Below are positions 45,801-56,524 of a stretch of 64,000 nucleotides of DNA, piece after piece. Origin of the DNA: Acaryochloris sp. CRU_2_0 (GTDB lineage Bacteria > Cyanobacteriota > Cyanobacteriia > Thermosynechococcales > Thermosynechococcaceae); assembly GCA_012034865.1 (NCBI GenBank), contig JAAUOM010000007.1, forward strand, positions 1 through 64,000. Reading direction: 5' to 3'. The notes under the pieces are model-generated. The model did not search any database. It was not told the origin of the DNA and saw only the letters and a program-made list of their open reading frames with translations. The position numbers were made by a program, and so were the translations under genes. How positions within the stretch are numbered: position 1 is the stretch's first letter; every line of letters starts with the position of its first letter.

Positions 45801-46220
45801 CCCCTCACCCCTAATGGCAAGGTAGACCGTCGTGCCTTACCTATACCTAATAAAGCTGAGTTCGGTCTAGATCGTCCCTTTAGTGCACCACAGACTGTAG
45901 CAGAAGAGGTCATTGCCAATATCTGGAAGCAAATTCTAAATATTGAACGCGTTGGTATTCATGATAATTTCTTCAACTTGGGGGGACACTCCTTACTAGC
46001 AACCCGCGTTATCTCCAGACTCCAGAACGATTTTCAAGCTGATGAGTTACCCCTACGCTGCCTTTTTGAATCCCCAACTGTGGCAGGTTTAGTGAATGAA
46101 CTTACCAGGATTTGGGGCGATCGCCAAACGGTGGAACAAATTGCAGAGGTTCTTAAAAGTATGGAATCTTTATCTGCAGCCGATATTGATCAGATGCTTT
46201 TAGCACCACAGATCACTTAA
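42807..46220 (+). CDS. NRPS: C-A(Orn)-T
   Basis: 1137 residues; ATG overlaps the previous stop by 4 bases after AGGAGG. C domain (about 40-480) with MHHSISDAWS (HHxxxDA). The A domain (about 500-1005) pocket reads DVGEIGSIDK, identical to the ornithine code of bacitracin and fengycin synthetases. T domain with GGHSLLATRV. The C-terminal helix, including VEQIAEVLKSMESLSAADID, is almost repeated at the end of the next protein, suggesting shared docking. No ornithine N-oxygenase gene is present in the window, so plain ornithine is the simplest prediction. Confidence 0.93.
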   Translation: MSLSLTQIAELSPEKQELLLQHLLKQSKSESQGSIQRQPRNFPAEAPQSFPLSFAQERLWFLHQFEPESTAYNIPMAISIHGKLNFAALEQSLNAIIQRHEILRTVFSSQDDQPIQIILPERSLSLEVIDLRHLSESQQNAEVQHLALNEAQHPFDLKKEPLLRSTILHLNETEQVALFAMHHSISDAWSMQVLIQEVIAFYTAFVTGTPAILPELPIQYADFGVWQRQWFQDNHLEAQLTYWKQQLSGTPSLLDLPTSRSRPALQTYRGATQSILLPPSFSQGLKKLARQEGATLFMVLLAAFKVLLYRYTQQEDLWVGTPIANRNRSQLEGLIGFFVNTQVLRTQVTAEESFRGFLSQVKRIALEAYAHQDLPFEQLVEALQPERDPSRNPLFDVMFILQNAPTQALEFPGLSLTPLKVENQTSNFDLTLSMVESEQGLKAQLEYSTDLFNAHTILGMLTHFQILLAGIIAQPDQSLARLPLLTPAETQQLLRDWNNTYRDYPQCQCIHELLEAQVEENPEAIAVVFNHQSLTYRELNNRANQVAHALIDAGVGPEVRVGLCMERSLELIISVLGILKAGGAYVPLDPNIPRERLNFILTDADISILFTQKDLISSLPTDKAQVILIEDIEPAERQDNPQYHVAPDDLAYVIYTSGSTGQPKGVMIEHQSLINAYFAWEDAYQLKSQATIHLQMANFAFDVFTGDWVRALCSGGKLVLCPRETLLDPKALYALMQQHHVNCAEFVPAVLRTLMEYLEETQQDLGFMNLLICGSDRWLVQEHQTFRRLCGSQTRLINSFGLTEATIDSSYFENSNVTLLPEQLVPIGKPFANTQLYILDAHLNPVPVGVKGELYIGGKGLARGYWNRPELTAERFIPNPFNPVSIARLYRTGDLARFLPDGNIEFLDRLDYQVKIRGVRIELGEIEAAIARYPLIQQAIVTAYEASPTNVRLVAYVVLNESDADCDPQTLSQTLRDYLSQSLTECMIPSAFVLLDTMPLTPNGKVDRRALPIPNKAEFGLDRPFSAPQTVAEEVIANIWKQILNIERVGIHDNFFNLGGHSLLATRVISRLQNDFQADELPLRCLFESPTVAGLVNELTRIWGDRQTVEQIAEVLKSMESLSAADIDQMLLAPQIT

Positions 46221-46274
46221 AGATAATCCATCTTATTTTTCAAAGCTGTAATCACCCATCCTACGTGTAAAACA

Positions 46275-49200
46275 ATGAGTAATCTTCAAACCCAACCAGA
46301 ACTCAATGCAGAGCAGCAAAAGCAAGCCCTACTCAAACGCTTGCTCCAGGCAAAGGGCATAGAAACCTTCAACAAGAAAACGATTCCTCGGCGCAGTTCG
46401 ACGAGCCCTTGCCCGCTGTCTTTTGCCCAAGAGAGGCTTTGGTTTTTAGTCCAGCTTGAGTCTAATAGTCCTGCCTATCACATTCCTTGTACCCTCAGAA
46501 TCAAAGGAGTGCTCCGTCTTGAAATCCTGAAACGTTGCTTTGTAGAGATTCAGCAGCGCCATGAGATCCTACGCACCCACTTTACTCAGACCAGTCAACA
46601 GCCCCTTCAGGTGATTGAGCCGGGTGTGATCGCCACATTGCCCATGATCGAATTGCAGCACCTTCCCCCTGCTGCCCAGGAAGCAGAGATTCATCGTCTC
46701 GCCCAGGAAGAAAGTCAAAAATCTTTTGACCTTGAACAAGGTCCTCTGTTTCGTCTCACTGTGCTGCGCCTAGACACCGCCGATCATGTGTTGCTCTTTA
46801 CCCTACACCATATTATTAGCGATGCCTGGTCTTCTGGAATTCTCATCCAAGAATTTAGCAGTCTCTACGAAGCATTCAATCGCGGAAATCCTTCCCCCCT
46901 GCCCGAACTTCCGATTCAGTATGCAGACTTTGCCATCTGGCAGCGGGAATGTCTCCAGGGGGAAGCTTTAGATGCCCAACTCACCTACTGGCGTCAGCAG
47001 CTTAAAGATGCTCCCCCGGTGCTAGCGTTACCCACGGATCGTCCACGTCCTGCGATTCAAAGGGCAAATGGTGCAATTCAGTCCATAGAATTTCCTCCTC
47101 ATTTAAGTCAAGCACTGCAAGATCTTGCCCAAAAGGAATCGGTCACACTCTATATGATGACGTTGGCTGCGTTCAAAGTACTTCTGTATCGCTACACAGG
47201 CCAAACCAATCTTGTGGTGGGTTCGGCGATCGCCAATCGCAATCGACCGGAAATCGAAGGACTCATTGGTTTTTTTGTGAATACGTTAGTTCTTCGCACT
47301 CAGCTTTCGGGCAACAGCAGCTTCAAAGAACTGCTCAGCAAAGTTCGCAAAGTAACCCTGGATGCCTACGAACACCAAGATTTTCCTTTTGAGAAGCTCG
47401 TGGCCGAACTCAATATAGAGCGAAATCTCAGTTACCAGCCCCTCTTTCAAGTCGCTTTTGAGCTACAAAACTTTTCCAGCGAACGGTTACAGGCATCTGG
47501 GTTAACCTTTGAATTTTTAGATGCGGAAGTCAAAAATGCAAAGTATGACCTGACACTATTGATCTCAGAAACTGCAAAGGGTCTAGCCGGATCGTGTGAG
47601 TACAACACGGATCTATTTGATCCCGAAACAATCACTCAGATGTTAGGGCATTACCAAGTCCTACTAGAGAGTATCGTTACGAACCCAGGTCAAAGCATTT
47701 CCGCCCTCCCCCTCCTAACCACCGCTGAACAGCATCAGCTCTTAGTTGAGTGGAACAATACAGAAAAACCCTATTCCACACATCAAACGGTTCACCAACT
47801 CTTTGAAGAACAGGTCGAGCGAACCCCTGATGCGATCGCCATTGTTTGTGGCAACCAATCGATCACCTATCAAGATCTCAACATTCAGGCTAACCAGACT
47901 GCCCATTACCTGACCACCCTTGGCGTCCAAGAAGATACACTGGTTGGCATTTGCTTTGAAAAGAATATCGACATAATCATAGCCCTACTGGGTGTCCTCA
48001 AAGCATGTGGAGCATATGTTCCCATCGATCCGGCCTATCCACAACATCGAGTGATAGATATTCTAGATAATGCTTGTTTGAAGATCATTCTGACTCAAGA
48101 AAACCTAACCCATCGCTTTGAGCCGTCCGTGCAAACAATCTGTCTCAATGCATCAGAAATTGCTCAACAAAGTCGTCATAATCCAAACTATACCCTTGAG
48201 AATGATCGCCTTAGTTATATTATCTATACGTCTGGCTCCACGGGTAAACCTAAGGGCGTGATGATTGAACATCGATCTTTAGTGAACTACACCCAGGCCG
48301 CGATCGAGAACTACGGAATCACTGCAAAGGATCGCATTCTTCAATTTGCCTCCATTAGCTTTGATGCTGCTGCTGAAGAAATCTTTCCTGCCTTGGCGAA
48401 AGGAGCCACTCTTATCCTGCGAACCGAGGAGATGCTTAGTACCATCCCCACGTTCCTGAATCACTGTCTCCAACACAAATTGACCGTACTGGATCTTCCT
48501 ACTGCCTTTTGGCACCTGCTGGTGACTGAAATGAAAAGTTTGAAGCTGACTCTACCTGAATCCGTCAGGCTGGTCATCATTGGCGGGGAAGCGGCTTCAC
48601 CAGAGCATCTGATTTCCTGGCAAAAACTTGCCCCTACTGTTCGTCTCGTTAACAGTTATGGCCCTACAGAAGCAACGATTGTAGCAACCACCTGTGAGCT
48701 ATCAGCTCAATTAATGACCTCTGGAAATACTACCCCCATTGGCAAACCCATTCCTAATGTCCAAGCCTATGTGCTAGACGATGCATTACAGCCAGTACCG
48801 ATTGGTGTTCCAGGCGAACTATACATTGCTGGAGCAGGCTTAGCTAGAGGCTATCTTCATCAACCCGAACTCACTGCAAAAGTCTTCATCCCCAATCCTT
48901 TGAGTACCGATCCTGATGCTCGGCTCTACCGAACAGGGGATCAAGTGCGCTATTGCAAGGATGGCAATCTAGAGTTCTTAGGTCGTTTGGATGAGCAGGT
49001 TAAAATTCGGGGTTTCCGCATCGAACTGGGAGAGATTGCAGCCGTGCTAAATCAACATCCGGCTCTGAAAAATGCGATCGCCCTTGATCAAAATCACGAA
49101 GACGAACAACGACTCGTGGCCTACCTAGTTCCAGAGGAGAACTGTGAAACCCTTCTGGAACAAAATCTAGCTCTAGACATAGAACAAATGACCGAATGGC

Positions 49201-50912
49201 AAACAGTTTTTGATGACCTTTACCATGCCTTCGACCCACAGCAGCAATCAGGATTTTATATCAAAGGTTGGGAAAGTAGCTACACCCACCAGCCCATTCC
49301 TGATAAAGAAGTTCAAGTCTGGATGGAACAAACTGTTCAGCATGTTAAACAGCTCAACCCAAACCGTGTCCTAGAACTAGGCTGTGGAGGTAGTGGCTTA
49401 ATGCTGTTACAAATTGCCCCCCAATGCAGCCAATACTGGGCCACGGATCCATCTGCAAATGCCCTCAATATTTTGCAACAGCAGTTGCAGCATCTAGAGC
49501 AAGATTTTTCAGCCGTCACCTTTAGTCAAAGAAGTGCCGATGATTTTACTGGGGTACAGCCCGGTTCTGTAGATACGGTTCTGATTGTTTCGGTTGCACA
49601 GTACTTCCCCAGTATCGATTATTTGGTAAATGTGCTGAAAAAAGCGGTCGATGCCCTCGAACCGGGCGGATTTATCTTTTTGGGAGATGTCAGGAATTTG
49701 GATCTCCTGGAAGCCTTTTACGCAGCCTTTGTATTGAGGCGATCTCCCGATAATCTCTGCCTCAAGGATTTACGACACAAGATCCAGAATCAAATTCGTC
49801 AGGAAAAACAGCTTGTTATAGCACCTGCCTTCTTCTATGCCTTAAAAGACACTTTACCTGTCATTGATCATGTCGAAATTCATTTAGAACGGGGAATTTA
49901 TCAGAATGAATTAACGCAGTTTCGCTATGATGTTGTTCTCCATAAAGGAGCTGGTGCAGCAGTATCCACTGAAATTCCCTGGATCGATTGGCAAGCAGCA
50001 AACCTATCCGTTGAGGCAGTAGAAAATCAACTCAAAGCTGAAAACAACAAGGTGCTGGGACTGATGAATATTCCTAATTTCAGAGTGAGCCAGGAAATTC
50101 AAACCATTCAGGCGCTAAATCGCTTAGATCAATCAGCAAGCGTTGGCGATCTCCGTCAAACGTTACAGGACTATCCAATCCATGGAATAGACCCAGAAGA
50201 TCTATGGCAACTGGGAAATCAGTTACCCTATCGAGTTGAAATTAGCTGGTCAGCTCACTGTGGAGAGGGGCAATATAACGCAGTATTCAAGCGACATGCC
50301 TCAACAGAAACTGAGATAAACTCTCTCCCTAGAGTTCTGATGCCTGATTTGAAGGAATCAGATGTTCTACCCCAATCATGGCGTCATTATGCGAATAAAC
50401 CGAAGCAAACCTTGGCAGAACATCAGCTTATTTTGTCTGTACAGCAGTATCTGGGGTCAAAATTACCCAGCTATATGGTACCTTCTGCTTTTGTTTGTCT
50501 GGACTCTCTACCCTTGAATACCAATGGCAAGGTAGATCGTCAGGCACTACCCATTGCGGATGAACCCATTTCCCATTCTCAATTTCTACCACCCCGTACA
50601 GTCGCGGAGGAAGTAGTTGCAGAAGTGTGGAAGCAGGTTCTCGGCTTGCAAAAAATTGGCGTTCGTGACAACTTTTTCGAGTTAGGTGGACATTCCCTCC
50701 TTGCTACCCGCGTGATTTCTCAACTTCGCCAAGATTTTCAAGTTGAATTGCCTCTGCGAGCACTCTTTGAATCGCCAACCGTAGAGGGCTTAGTCAATGA
50801 GCTAACCCAAATGTGGGGCGATCGCCAAACGGTCGAACAAGTTGCTGAAGTCCTAAAAAGTATGGAATCTCTTTCCGCAGATGAGATCAGTCAAATGCTT
50901 TCAGAGCCATAA
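46275..50912 (+). CDS. NRPS: C-A with embedded methyltransferase-T
   Basis: 1545 residues. N-terminal helix [20 protein letters not shown], probably a docking element. C domain with LHHIISDAWS. The A-domain pocket reads DAEDIGSIVK. A methyltransferase (about 970-1240) is inserted between motifs A8 and A10, with [18 protein letters not shown] as the SAM loop; this position is typical of NRPS N-methyltransferases. T domain with Ser1474. Acidic pocket residues (Glu239, Asp278) suggest a basic or polar side chain, but the code matches none I know. A 54-base gap precedes the gene, the first real gap in the operon since the frame breaks. Near-duplicate of the next module. Confidence 0.92.
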   Translation: MSNLQTQPELNAEQQKQALLKRLLQAKGIETFNKKTIPRRSSTSPCPLSFAQERLWFLVQLESNSPAYHIPCTLRIKGVLRLEILKRCFVEIQQRHEILRTHFTQTSQQPLQVIEPGVIATLPMIELQHLPPAAQEAEIHRLAQEESQKSFDLEQGPLFRLTVLRLDTADHVLLFTLHHIISDAWSSGILIQEFSSLYEAFNRGNPSPLPELPIQYADFAIWQRECLQGEALDAQLTYWRQQLKDAPPVLALPTDRPRPAIQRANGAIQSIEFPPHLSQALQDLAQKESVTLYMMTLAAFKVLLYRYTGQTNLVVGSAIANRNRPEIEGLIGFFVNTLVLRTQLSGNSSFKELLSKVRKVTLDAYEHQDFPFEKLVAELNIERNLSYQPLFQVAFELQNFSSERLQASGLTFEFLDAEVKNAKYDLTLLISETAKGLAGSCEYNTDLFDPETITQMLGHYQVLLESIVTNPGQSISALPLLTTAEQHQLLVEWNNTEKPYSTHQTVHQLFEEQVERTPDAIAIVCGNQSITYQDLNIQANQTAHYLTTLGVQEDTLVGICFEKNIDIIIALLGVLKACGAYVPIDPAYPQHRVIDILDNACLKIILTQENLTHRFEPSVQTICLNASEIAQQSRHNPNYTLENDRLSYIIYTSGSTGKPKGVMIEHRSLVNYTQAAIENYGITAKDRILQFASISFDAAAEEIFPALAKGATLILRTEEMLSTIPTFLNHCLQHKLTVLDLPTAFWHLLVTEMKSLKLTLPESVRLVIIGGEAASPEHLISWQKLAPTVRLVNSYGPTEATIVATTCELSAQLMTSGNTTPIGKPIPNVQAYVLDDALQPVPIGVPGELYIAGAGLARGYLHQPELTAKVFIPNPLSTDPDARLYRTGDQVRYCKDGNLEFLGRLDEQVKIRGFRIELGEIAAVLNQHPALKNAIALDQNHEDEQRLVAYLVPEENCETLLEQNLALDIEQMTEWQTVFDDLYHAFDPQQQSGFYIKGWESSYTHQPIPDKEVQVWMEQTVQHVKQLNPNRVLELGCGGSGLMLLQIAPQCSQYWATDPSANALNILQQQLQHLEQDFSAVTFSQRSADDFTGVQPGSVDTVLIVSVAQYFPSIDYLVNVLKKAVDALEPGGFIFLGDVRNLDLLEAFYAAFVLRRSPDNLCLKDLRHKIQNQIRQEKQLVIAPAFFYALKDTLPVIDHVEIHLERGIYQNELTQFRYDVVLHKGAGAAVSTEIPWIDWQAANLSVEAVENQLKAENNKVLGLMNIPNFRVSQEIQTIQALNRLDQSASVGDLRQTLQDYPIHGIDPEDLWQLGNQLPYRVEISWSAHCGEGQYNAVFKRHASTETEINSLPRVLMPDLKESDVLPQSWRHYANKPKQTLAEHQLILSVQQYLGSKLPSYMVPSAFVCLDSLPLNTNGKVDRQALPIADEPISHSQFLPPRTVAEEVVAEVWKQVLGLQKIGVRDNFFELGGHSLLATRVISQLRQDFQVELPLRALFESPTVEGLVNELTQMWGDRQTVEQVAEVLKSMESLSADEISQMLSEP

Positions 50913-50969
50913 CACCATCAGAAACGATCAGCCCTATATCCTCAATCTGTAGTGCGCAAGTATATAGTC

Positions 50970-52664
50970 ATGAGTCATCTCCAAACCCAATCTGAAACGA
51001 ATACAGAACAACAAAAGCAAGCACTTTTAAGACAGCTACTTCAGAAAAAGGGCATCACAACACCCCAGCAATCATCCATTCCGCGTCGAACATCCACTGA
51101 TCCTTGTCCATTGTCTTTCGCGCAAGAGAGACTCTGGTTTTTAGATCAGCTTGAACCCCATAGCACTGCTTATAATCTTTCAACGGCTCTCAGAATCAAG
51201 GGCTTACTGCATCCAGATATCCTAGAGCGTAGCTTTAATGAAGTCGTTCGTCGTCACGAAATCTTAAGAACTTCCTTTGCTCACCATCAGCAACAAGCCG
51301 TTCAGATCATTCAGACTAGCAGTACTATCTCCTTGCCTGTCATCAACCTACAACATCTGCCACCAGGCCAACAGACATCTGAAATCCAGCGGTTGGCGAT
51401 CTCAGAACGTTCACGAACCTTTAATTTAGTTCAGGATTGTCTCTTTGCAATTACCCTACTGCAACTCAACCCAGAAGAGCACGTTCTCCTCTTTACCCTC
51501 CATCACATCATTAGCGATGGCTGGTCTTCCAGTGTTCTGTGCCAAGAGATTGATACCTTATATCAAGCCTTCAGTAGAGGCACCCCTTCTCCCTTGCCGG
51601 AGTTGACCATTCAGTACGCAGATTTTGCCCTGTGGCAGCGCGGGTGGCTGCAAGGTGAAGTCTTAGATACCCAACTCAACTACTGGACTCAGCAGGTTCA
51701 AGATGCGCCTCCCGTTCTGGAGTTACCCACAGATTATCCCCGACCTGCCATTCAAACTGCAAATGGTGCCATGCAGTCTATGGAGTTTTCTCTGAGTTTA
51801 AGTGAGTCCTTAAAAACCTTTGCACACCAACAGTCTGCAACCCTGTATATGGTTTTGCTAGCGGCTTTCAAAGTACTCCTGTATCGCTACACAGGTCAAA
51901 CCGATATTTTAGTGGGTTCGGCGATCGCCAACCGTAATCGCCCCGAACTAGAAAGACTCATTGGATTTTTTGTAAACACCCTGGTTTTGCGGACTCAGCT
52001 TTCCGGCAGTCTAAGCTTTAGAGAACTCCTGGCTCAAGTCCGAAAAGTAACCCTGGATGCTTATGAACATCAGGATTTACCCTTTGAAAAACTGGTTGCC
52101 GAACTCAAAATAGAGCGAAATCTCAGCTACCAACCCCTCTTCCAGATCGCGTTTGAGCTACAAAACCGTTCAACCGATTCCCTGACAACATCAGGATTAA
52201 CCTTCGAGGAATTAGAAATTGAAGATAAAACAGCAAAGTATGATTTGACGCTGTTTATGTCAGAAACACTCCAAGGGTTGATCGGAGCCTTCGAGTACAA
52301 CACAGATTTATTTGAACCTGAGACCATTACGCGAATGTTGGGGCACTATCAGGTCTTACTAGAGAGTATTATCACAAATCCAGACCAAACCATTTCAACG
52401 CTACCCCTACTGACTGCATCTGAACAACATCAGTTCTTAGTGGAGTGGAACAATACTCATAAAGACTATCCTAGTGGTCAAACGGTTCACCAGCTTTTTG
52501 ACGCACAAGTTGAACGGACTCCAAACGCTACAGCCGTTATTTGTGAAGACCAATCCATTTCTTACCAAGCTCTGAATACTCAAGCTAACCAAATTGCTCA
52601 TTACCTCATCTCGCTTGGAGTAAAAAAGATGGACTCGTTGGAATTTATTTTGAGAAATCCATAG
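50970..52664 (+). CDS. NRPS: C domain and start of A domain, before a frameshift
   Basis: The start is placed at ATG 50970 ([20 protein letters not shown]) because it aligns with the previous gene; a GTG at 50952 is less likely. C domain with [26 protein letters not shown] and [20 protein letters not shown], then the beginning of an A domain. At 52622-52627 (A6) the frame slips: [14 protein letters not shown] then stop, where the paralogue has LVGICFEKNIDIIIALLGVL. One more A restores [17 protein letters not shown] and joins the next entry. As written, it would give a protein with an isolated C domain. Confidence 0.88.
   Translation: MSHLQTQSETNTEQQKQALLRQLLQKKGITTPQQSSIPRRTSTDPCPLSFAQERLWFLDQLEPHSTAYNLSTALRIKGLLHPDILERSFNEVVRRHEILRTSFAHHQQQAVQIIQTSSTISLPVINLQHLPPGQQTSEIQRLAISERSRTFNLVQDCLFAITLLQLNPEEHVLLFTLHHIISDGWSSSVLCQEIDTLYQAFSRGTPSPLPELTIQYADFALWQRGWLQGEVLDTQLNYWTQQVQDAPPVLELPTDYPRPAIQTANGAMQSMEFSLSLSESLKTFAHQQSATLYMVLLAAFKVLLYRYTGQTDILVGSAIANRNRPELERLIGFFVNTLVLRTQLSGSLSFRELLAQVRKVTLDAYEHQDLPFEKLVAELKIERNLSYQPLFQIAFELQNRSTDSLTTSGLTFEELEIEDKTAKYDLTLFMSETLQGLIGAFEYNTDLFEPETITRMLGHYQVLLESIITNPDQTISTLPLLTASEQHQFLVEWNNTHKDYPSGQTVHQLFDAQVERTPNATAVICEDQSISYQALNTQANQIAHYLISLGVKKMDSLEFILRNP
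52622..52627 (+). other. Apparent -1 frameshift in an A6 run (A-domain motif A2)
   Basis: A seventh A turns VKKMDSLEF-stop into [17 protein letters not shown] and reads on into the downstream A domain. Comparison with the paralogous module at 47930-48000 supports this. Confidence 0.8.
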
Positions 52665-52666
52665 AG

Positions 52667-55600
52667 ATGATTGCAGCTCTACTGGGTGTCCTCAAAGCAG
52701 GGGGTGCCTATGTTCCCATTGACCCAGCCTATCCCCAAGAAAGAGTTTTGGATATTCTGGATGATTCTCGTTTGAAGATTGTCCTCACTCAAGAGAATCT
52801 GGCACATCACTTTGAACAGAGCGTACAAACTATCTGCCTCAACGCACTAGACATTGCTCAGCAAGGTCATCATAATCCAAGCTATCAGTCTGGAAATCAG
52901 TATCTCAGCTACATCATCTATACCTCTGGCTCCACGGGTAAACCTAAAGGCGTGATGATTGAACATCGATCTTTAGTCAACTACACTCAGGCTGCCATTG
53001 AGAATTACGGAATTACAGAACGCGATCGCACTCTTCAATTTGCTTCCATTAGCTTCGATGCTGCTGCTGAAGAAATCTTTCCAGCTTTAGCCCAAGGAGC
53101 TACTCTCGTCCTGCGAACTGAGGAGATGCTGAGTACGATTCCCACCTTTTTGAACCACTGTCGTGAGCATAAACTGAGTGTACTAGACCTGCCCACTGCC
53201 TTTTGGCATCTATTGGTAGGAGAAATGACAAGTCTGAAACTAGCCTTGCCTGAATCCATCAGGCTGGTCATCATTGGCGGCGAAGCTGCTTCTCCAGAAC
53301 ATCTTATAACCTGGCAGCAAATTGCTCCCAATGTTCGCCTTATCAACAGCTATGGGCCGACCGAAACAACGATTGTGGCGACCACCTGTGAGTTATCAGC
53401 ACAACAAGTCAAAGCAGCAAAGGTAGTCCCGATTGGCAAACCCATCCCTAATGTCCAAACCTATGTGCTAGATGAAGCGTTGCAGCCTGTCCCGATGGGT
53501 GTTCCAGGTGAGTTATACATTGCCGGAGCAGGTCTAGCCAGAGGTTATCTCCATCAACCAGAACTGACCGCAAAATCCTTTATCTTTCATTCTTTCAGTA
53601 GTGCATCTGATGTCCGTCTCTACCGAACAGGAGATCAGGTGCGTTACCTCAGCGACGGCAATTTAGAATTTCTGGGTCGTGTAGACGAACAAGTCAAAAT
53701 CCGAGGCTTCCGCATTGAACTGGGCGAAATTGAAGCCCTTTTGAATCAGCAGGTTGGGGTTAAAACAGCCCATGTAATTTCGTATAAAGATGACGTAGCG
53801 CAACGCTTAGTTGCTTATATCGTACCTAATGCAGCCTTAGAAGCCTCAAGTTACAAACAAGTCTCTCAATGGCAAACTGTCTTTGATGATCTCTACTGTG
53901 ATTTCGATCCACAACAGCAGTCAGGATTTTATGTCAAAGGATGGGAAAGTAGCTATGATCACCAGCCGATCCCCGATCAGCAAGTCCAAACTTGGATGGA
54001 GCAAACCGTCCAGCGCATCAAGCAACTCAAACCAAACCGGGTTTTAGAGCTGGGCTGTGGGGGAAGTGGCTTAATGTTGTTGCAGATTGCCCCCCAATGC
54101 AGCCAATACTGGGCCACAGACCCTTCTGCGAATGCCCTCAATATTTTGCAGCAGCAGCTCCAAAAGTTAGGCAGAAATTTGCCAGGAGTTACGTTTACGC
54201 AAAGAAGTGCCGACCATTTTACAGGGGTACAGCCCAATTCTGTGGACACCGTTTTGATTGTTTCCGTTGCCCAGTACTTCCCTAATATTCACTATCTGGT
54301 CAAGGTTCTTGAACAAGCGGTGGAAGCACTGGAACCGGGAGGATGTATTTTCCTAGGTGATGTTAGAAATCTGACTCTTCTAGAAGCGTTCTATACCACA
54401 CTGGAATTGGCGCGATCGCCCAACGATCTCCCCCTCAATAAACTGCAACAAAACATCCAGACACAACTCCAGCAAGAAAAACAACTTGTCATCGATCCTG
54501 CCTTTTTCTTTGCCTTAAAAGTACACCTCCCTAAAATCACTCATGTCGAAATTCTCTTAGAACGGGGCTTACACCATAATGAACTCACCCAATTTCGCTA
54601 TGATGTCATCCTTCACACCGACGATTCCGCCAGACCAATTTTTGAAATTCCCTGGCTAGATTGGCAAGATGCCGAACTCTCTGTTCCCACAGTCGATTCA
54701 TTGCTGACCACCCAACAACCAGAAATTTTAGGGATTACAAATATTCCTAATGCGCGTGTTTCTTCAGCAATTCAAGCGATTCACCTCCTCAACAACGCTA
54801 CCCCTTCTACCACGGTTGGAGAGCTACGCCAGAGCTTGCAAACTGATCCGCAGAAGGGTGTCGATCCAGAACAGTTGTGGCATATTGGCGAAACCCTTCC
54901 CTACACCGTTGACATTAGCTGGTCAGCCGAGAGCCGTGAAGGGCAATACGATGTCATCTTCAAAAGACATTCAGCCGTACCAATGATTGTCACTCCTCCC
55001 TCAACAGCAGAATCCTTTAACCCTCAGTCTTGGAATGATTATGCCAATGCTCCCCAACAAAGTCTGGGGACTCAGCAGTTAGTTGGAGAATTGCGATCGC
55101 AACTCAAAACTAAACTTCCCAGCTACATGATTCCCTCTACCTTTATTTGTCTAGATGCCCTACCCCTCACTTCTAATGGCAAAATTAACCGTCAGGCACT
55201 TCCCCTCCCTGAGCGCAGTAGACCTGAGTTAGGGCAGACCTTTATAGCTCCCCGTAACGATCAAGAAGCCCAAATGGCCCAACTATGGGCAGAAGTCTTA
55301 GGACTTGAGCAGGTTGGCATTGACGACAACTTTTTTGAGCTAGGTGGGCATTCCTTACTGACCACACAGCTTATTCTCAAAGTTAAAGAGACCTTCCAAG
55401 TCGAACTTCCCCTGCGAAGCTTATTTGAAGCTCCCACGATTGCTAGCCTAGTAGAACATATCCAAAATACTGCTTCATCTCTCCCCTCTCCGGTAGCAGA
55501 GCGTAACGTTGACTTACAAACAGAAGCGCTCCTAGACGCTGATATTGCACCAGAAAAACCTTTCATCCCATCTCAATATGCACCCACGTCCATTTTGTTG

Positions 55601-56524
55601 ACGGGAGCCACAGGGTTTCTGGGAGCTTTCTTACTCTATGAATTGCTACAGCAAACTCAAGGGACGGTTTATTGCCTGGTGCGTGCTTCTAGCCTTGAAT
55701 CTGGCTATCAACGCATCCAAGATTGCCTTAAATCCTACTTGATTTGGCAAGTCAACTTTGAAGCAAGAATCATCCCAATTTTGGGAGACTTAGCCCTGCC
55801 GCAACTAGGAATGACCGATGCTGAATTTCAAACTCTAGCCAGCCAAATTGATGTAATTTATCACAACGGTGCTTGGGTTCATCACATCTATCCTTACTCC
55901 GTCTTAAAATCTGCTAATGTTTCCGGGACTAAGGAAGTCATTAAGTTAGCCTGCCAGACTCAATCAAAACCTATCCATTTTATCTCGACCCCAAATGTCT
56001 TTTCCTCTACCGGGTATACAGGCACTCGCACTGTTCTTGAAAATGAAAGTATCGATCACGAAAAGATTCCTGAAGACGGCTATATCCAAACCAAATGGGT
56101 TGCCGAAAAACTAATCCAAACCGCAGCCCAAAGAGGTTTACCCGTCTGCATTTATCGTCCTGGACGAATTTCTGGCCATAGTCAAACCGGAGTATTTAAC
56201 CCCAATGATTTCCTCTACCGACTGATCATTGGCTGTGTGCAAATGGGGAGCGCACCAGCAGGCACCTTAGTCGAAGATATGATTCCCATCGATTATGCCA
56301 GTCAGGCCATTGTTTACCTTTCCCAGCAACAATCCTTCGATCAAGCTTTTCATCTGGTTAACCCCCAACTGCTGGATGTCAGTATGCTGCTGGGTGTATT
56401 GCGCTCCTTTGGCTACCCTCTCCCCCAGGTTCCCTACGACCAATGGCGAACAACCCTGATCGATCTGGCAAAGCAGTCCCCAGAAGATGCTCTATCTGCA
56501 CTGCTGCCATTTTTCCCCAGGTAG
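52667..56524 (+). CDS. NRPS: A with embedded methyltransferase-T-thioester reductase
   Basis: 1285 residues; the apparent ATG 52667 lies inside motif A2, and the true protein starts at 50970. A domain with [11 protein letters not shown] and pocket DAEDIGSIVK, the same as the previous module. The methyltransferase (about 398-657) has [13 protein letters not shown] has Ser896 in GGHSLL. The reductase has [15 protein letters not shown] (NADPH loop) and YIQTK (catalytic Tyr/Lys). It replaces a thioesterase and should release the chain as an aldehyde or alcohol. The reductase is cut short by a second frame break at 56515-56518. The missing end (CQNTLAGLAGSGI) is present in the next frame. Confidence 0.92.
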   Translation: MIAALLGVLKAGGAYVPIDPAYPQERVLDILDDSRLKIVLTQENLAHHFEQSVQTICLNALDIAQQGHHNPSYQSGNQYLSYIIYTSGSTGKPKGVMIEHRSLVNYTQAAIENYGITERDRTLQFASISFDAAAEEIFPALAQGATLVLRTEEMLSTIPTFLNHCREHKLSVLDLPTAFWHLLVGEMTSLKLALPESIRLVIIGGEAASPEHLITWQQIAPNVRLINSYGPTETTIVATTCELSAQQVKAAKVVPIGKPIPNVQTYVLDEALQPVPMGVPGELYIAGAGLARGYLHQPELTAKSFIFHSFSSASDVRLYRTGDQVRYLSDGNLEFLGRVDEQVKIRGFRIELGEIEALLNQQVGVKTAHVISYKDDVAQRLVAYIVPNAALEASSYKQVSQWQTVFDDLYCDFDPQQQSGFYVKGWESSYDHQPIPDQQVQTWMEQTVQRIKQLKPNRVLELGCGGSGLMLLQIAPQCSQYWATDPSANALNILQQQLQKLGRNLPGVTFTQRSADHFTGVQPNSVDTVLIVSVAQYFPNIHYLVKVLEQAVEALEPGGCIFLGDVRNLTLLEAFYTTLELARSPNDLPLNKLQQNIQTQLQQEKQLVIDPAFFFALKVHLPKITHVEILLERGLHHNELTQFRYDVILHTDDSARPIFEIPWLDWQDAELSVPTVDSLLTTQQPEILGITNIPNARVSSAIQAIHLLNNATPSTTVGELRQSLQTDPQKGVDPEQLWHIGETLPYTVDISWSAESREGQYDVIFKRHSAVPMIVTPPSTAESFNPQSWNDYANAPQQSLGTQQLVGELRSQLKTKLPSYMIPSTFICLDALPLTSNGKINRQALPLPERSRPELGQTFIAPRNDQEAQMAQLWAEVLGLEQVGIDDNFFELGGHSLLTTQLILKVKETFQVELPLRSLFEAPTIASLVEHIQNTASSLPSPVAERNVDLQTEALLDADIAPEKPFIPSQYAPTSILLTGATGFLGAFLLYELLQQTQGTVYCLVRASSLESGYQRIQDCLKSYLIWQVNFEARIIPILGDLALPQLGMTDAEFQTLASQIDVIYHNGAWVHHIYPYSVLKSANVSGTKEVIKLACQTQSKPIHFISTPNVFSSTGYTGTRTVLENESIDHEKIPEDGYIQTKWVAEKLIQTAAQRGLPVCIYRPGRISGHSQTGVFNPNDFLYRLIIGCVQMGSAPAGTLVEDMIPIDYASQAIVYLSQQQSFDQAFHLVNPQLLDVSMLLGVLRSFGYPLPQVPYDQWRTTLIDLAKQSPEDALSALLPFFPR
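56515..56518 (+). other. Apparent -1 frameshift in a C4 run (end of reductase domain)
   Basis: Frame as written: LLPFFPR then stop at 56522. One more C gives [12 protein letters not shown] and continues to a stop at 56721 with the conserved reductase C-terminus. Confidence 0.8.

Noticed and set aside
27738-46220. Hydroxamate siderophore based on ornithine.
   Set aside because: Only one clear Orn code is seen and no ornithine N-monooxygenase or acyltransferase/formyltransferase is in the window. Beta-hydroxy acid ligands are better supported.
27738-46900. C domains with HHxxxDA instead of HHxxxDG (27738, 42807 and 46275 genes), considered as dead domains.
   Set aside because: The catalytic second His and the Asp are kept, and Ala for the last Gly is a mild change seen in working domains. 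It is not comparable to the interface domains, which lost both His.
7967-52627. Programmed frameshifting as the reason for the split genes.
   Set aside because: T4 and C4 runs are too short for usual slippery signals, no stimulatory structure was evident, and the four sites lie at unrelated places in domains. Error or mutation is simpler.
39433-56524. Heterocyclization, epimerization and thioesterase domains were looked for.
   Set aside because: No DxxxxD cyclization motif replaces HHxxxDG, no E-domain tail follows any T domain, and release is by a reductase. The interface domains lost HHxxxDG but show no Cy motif.
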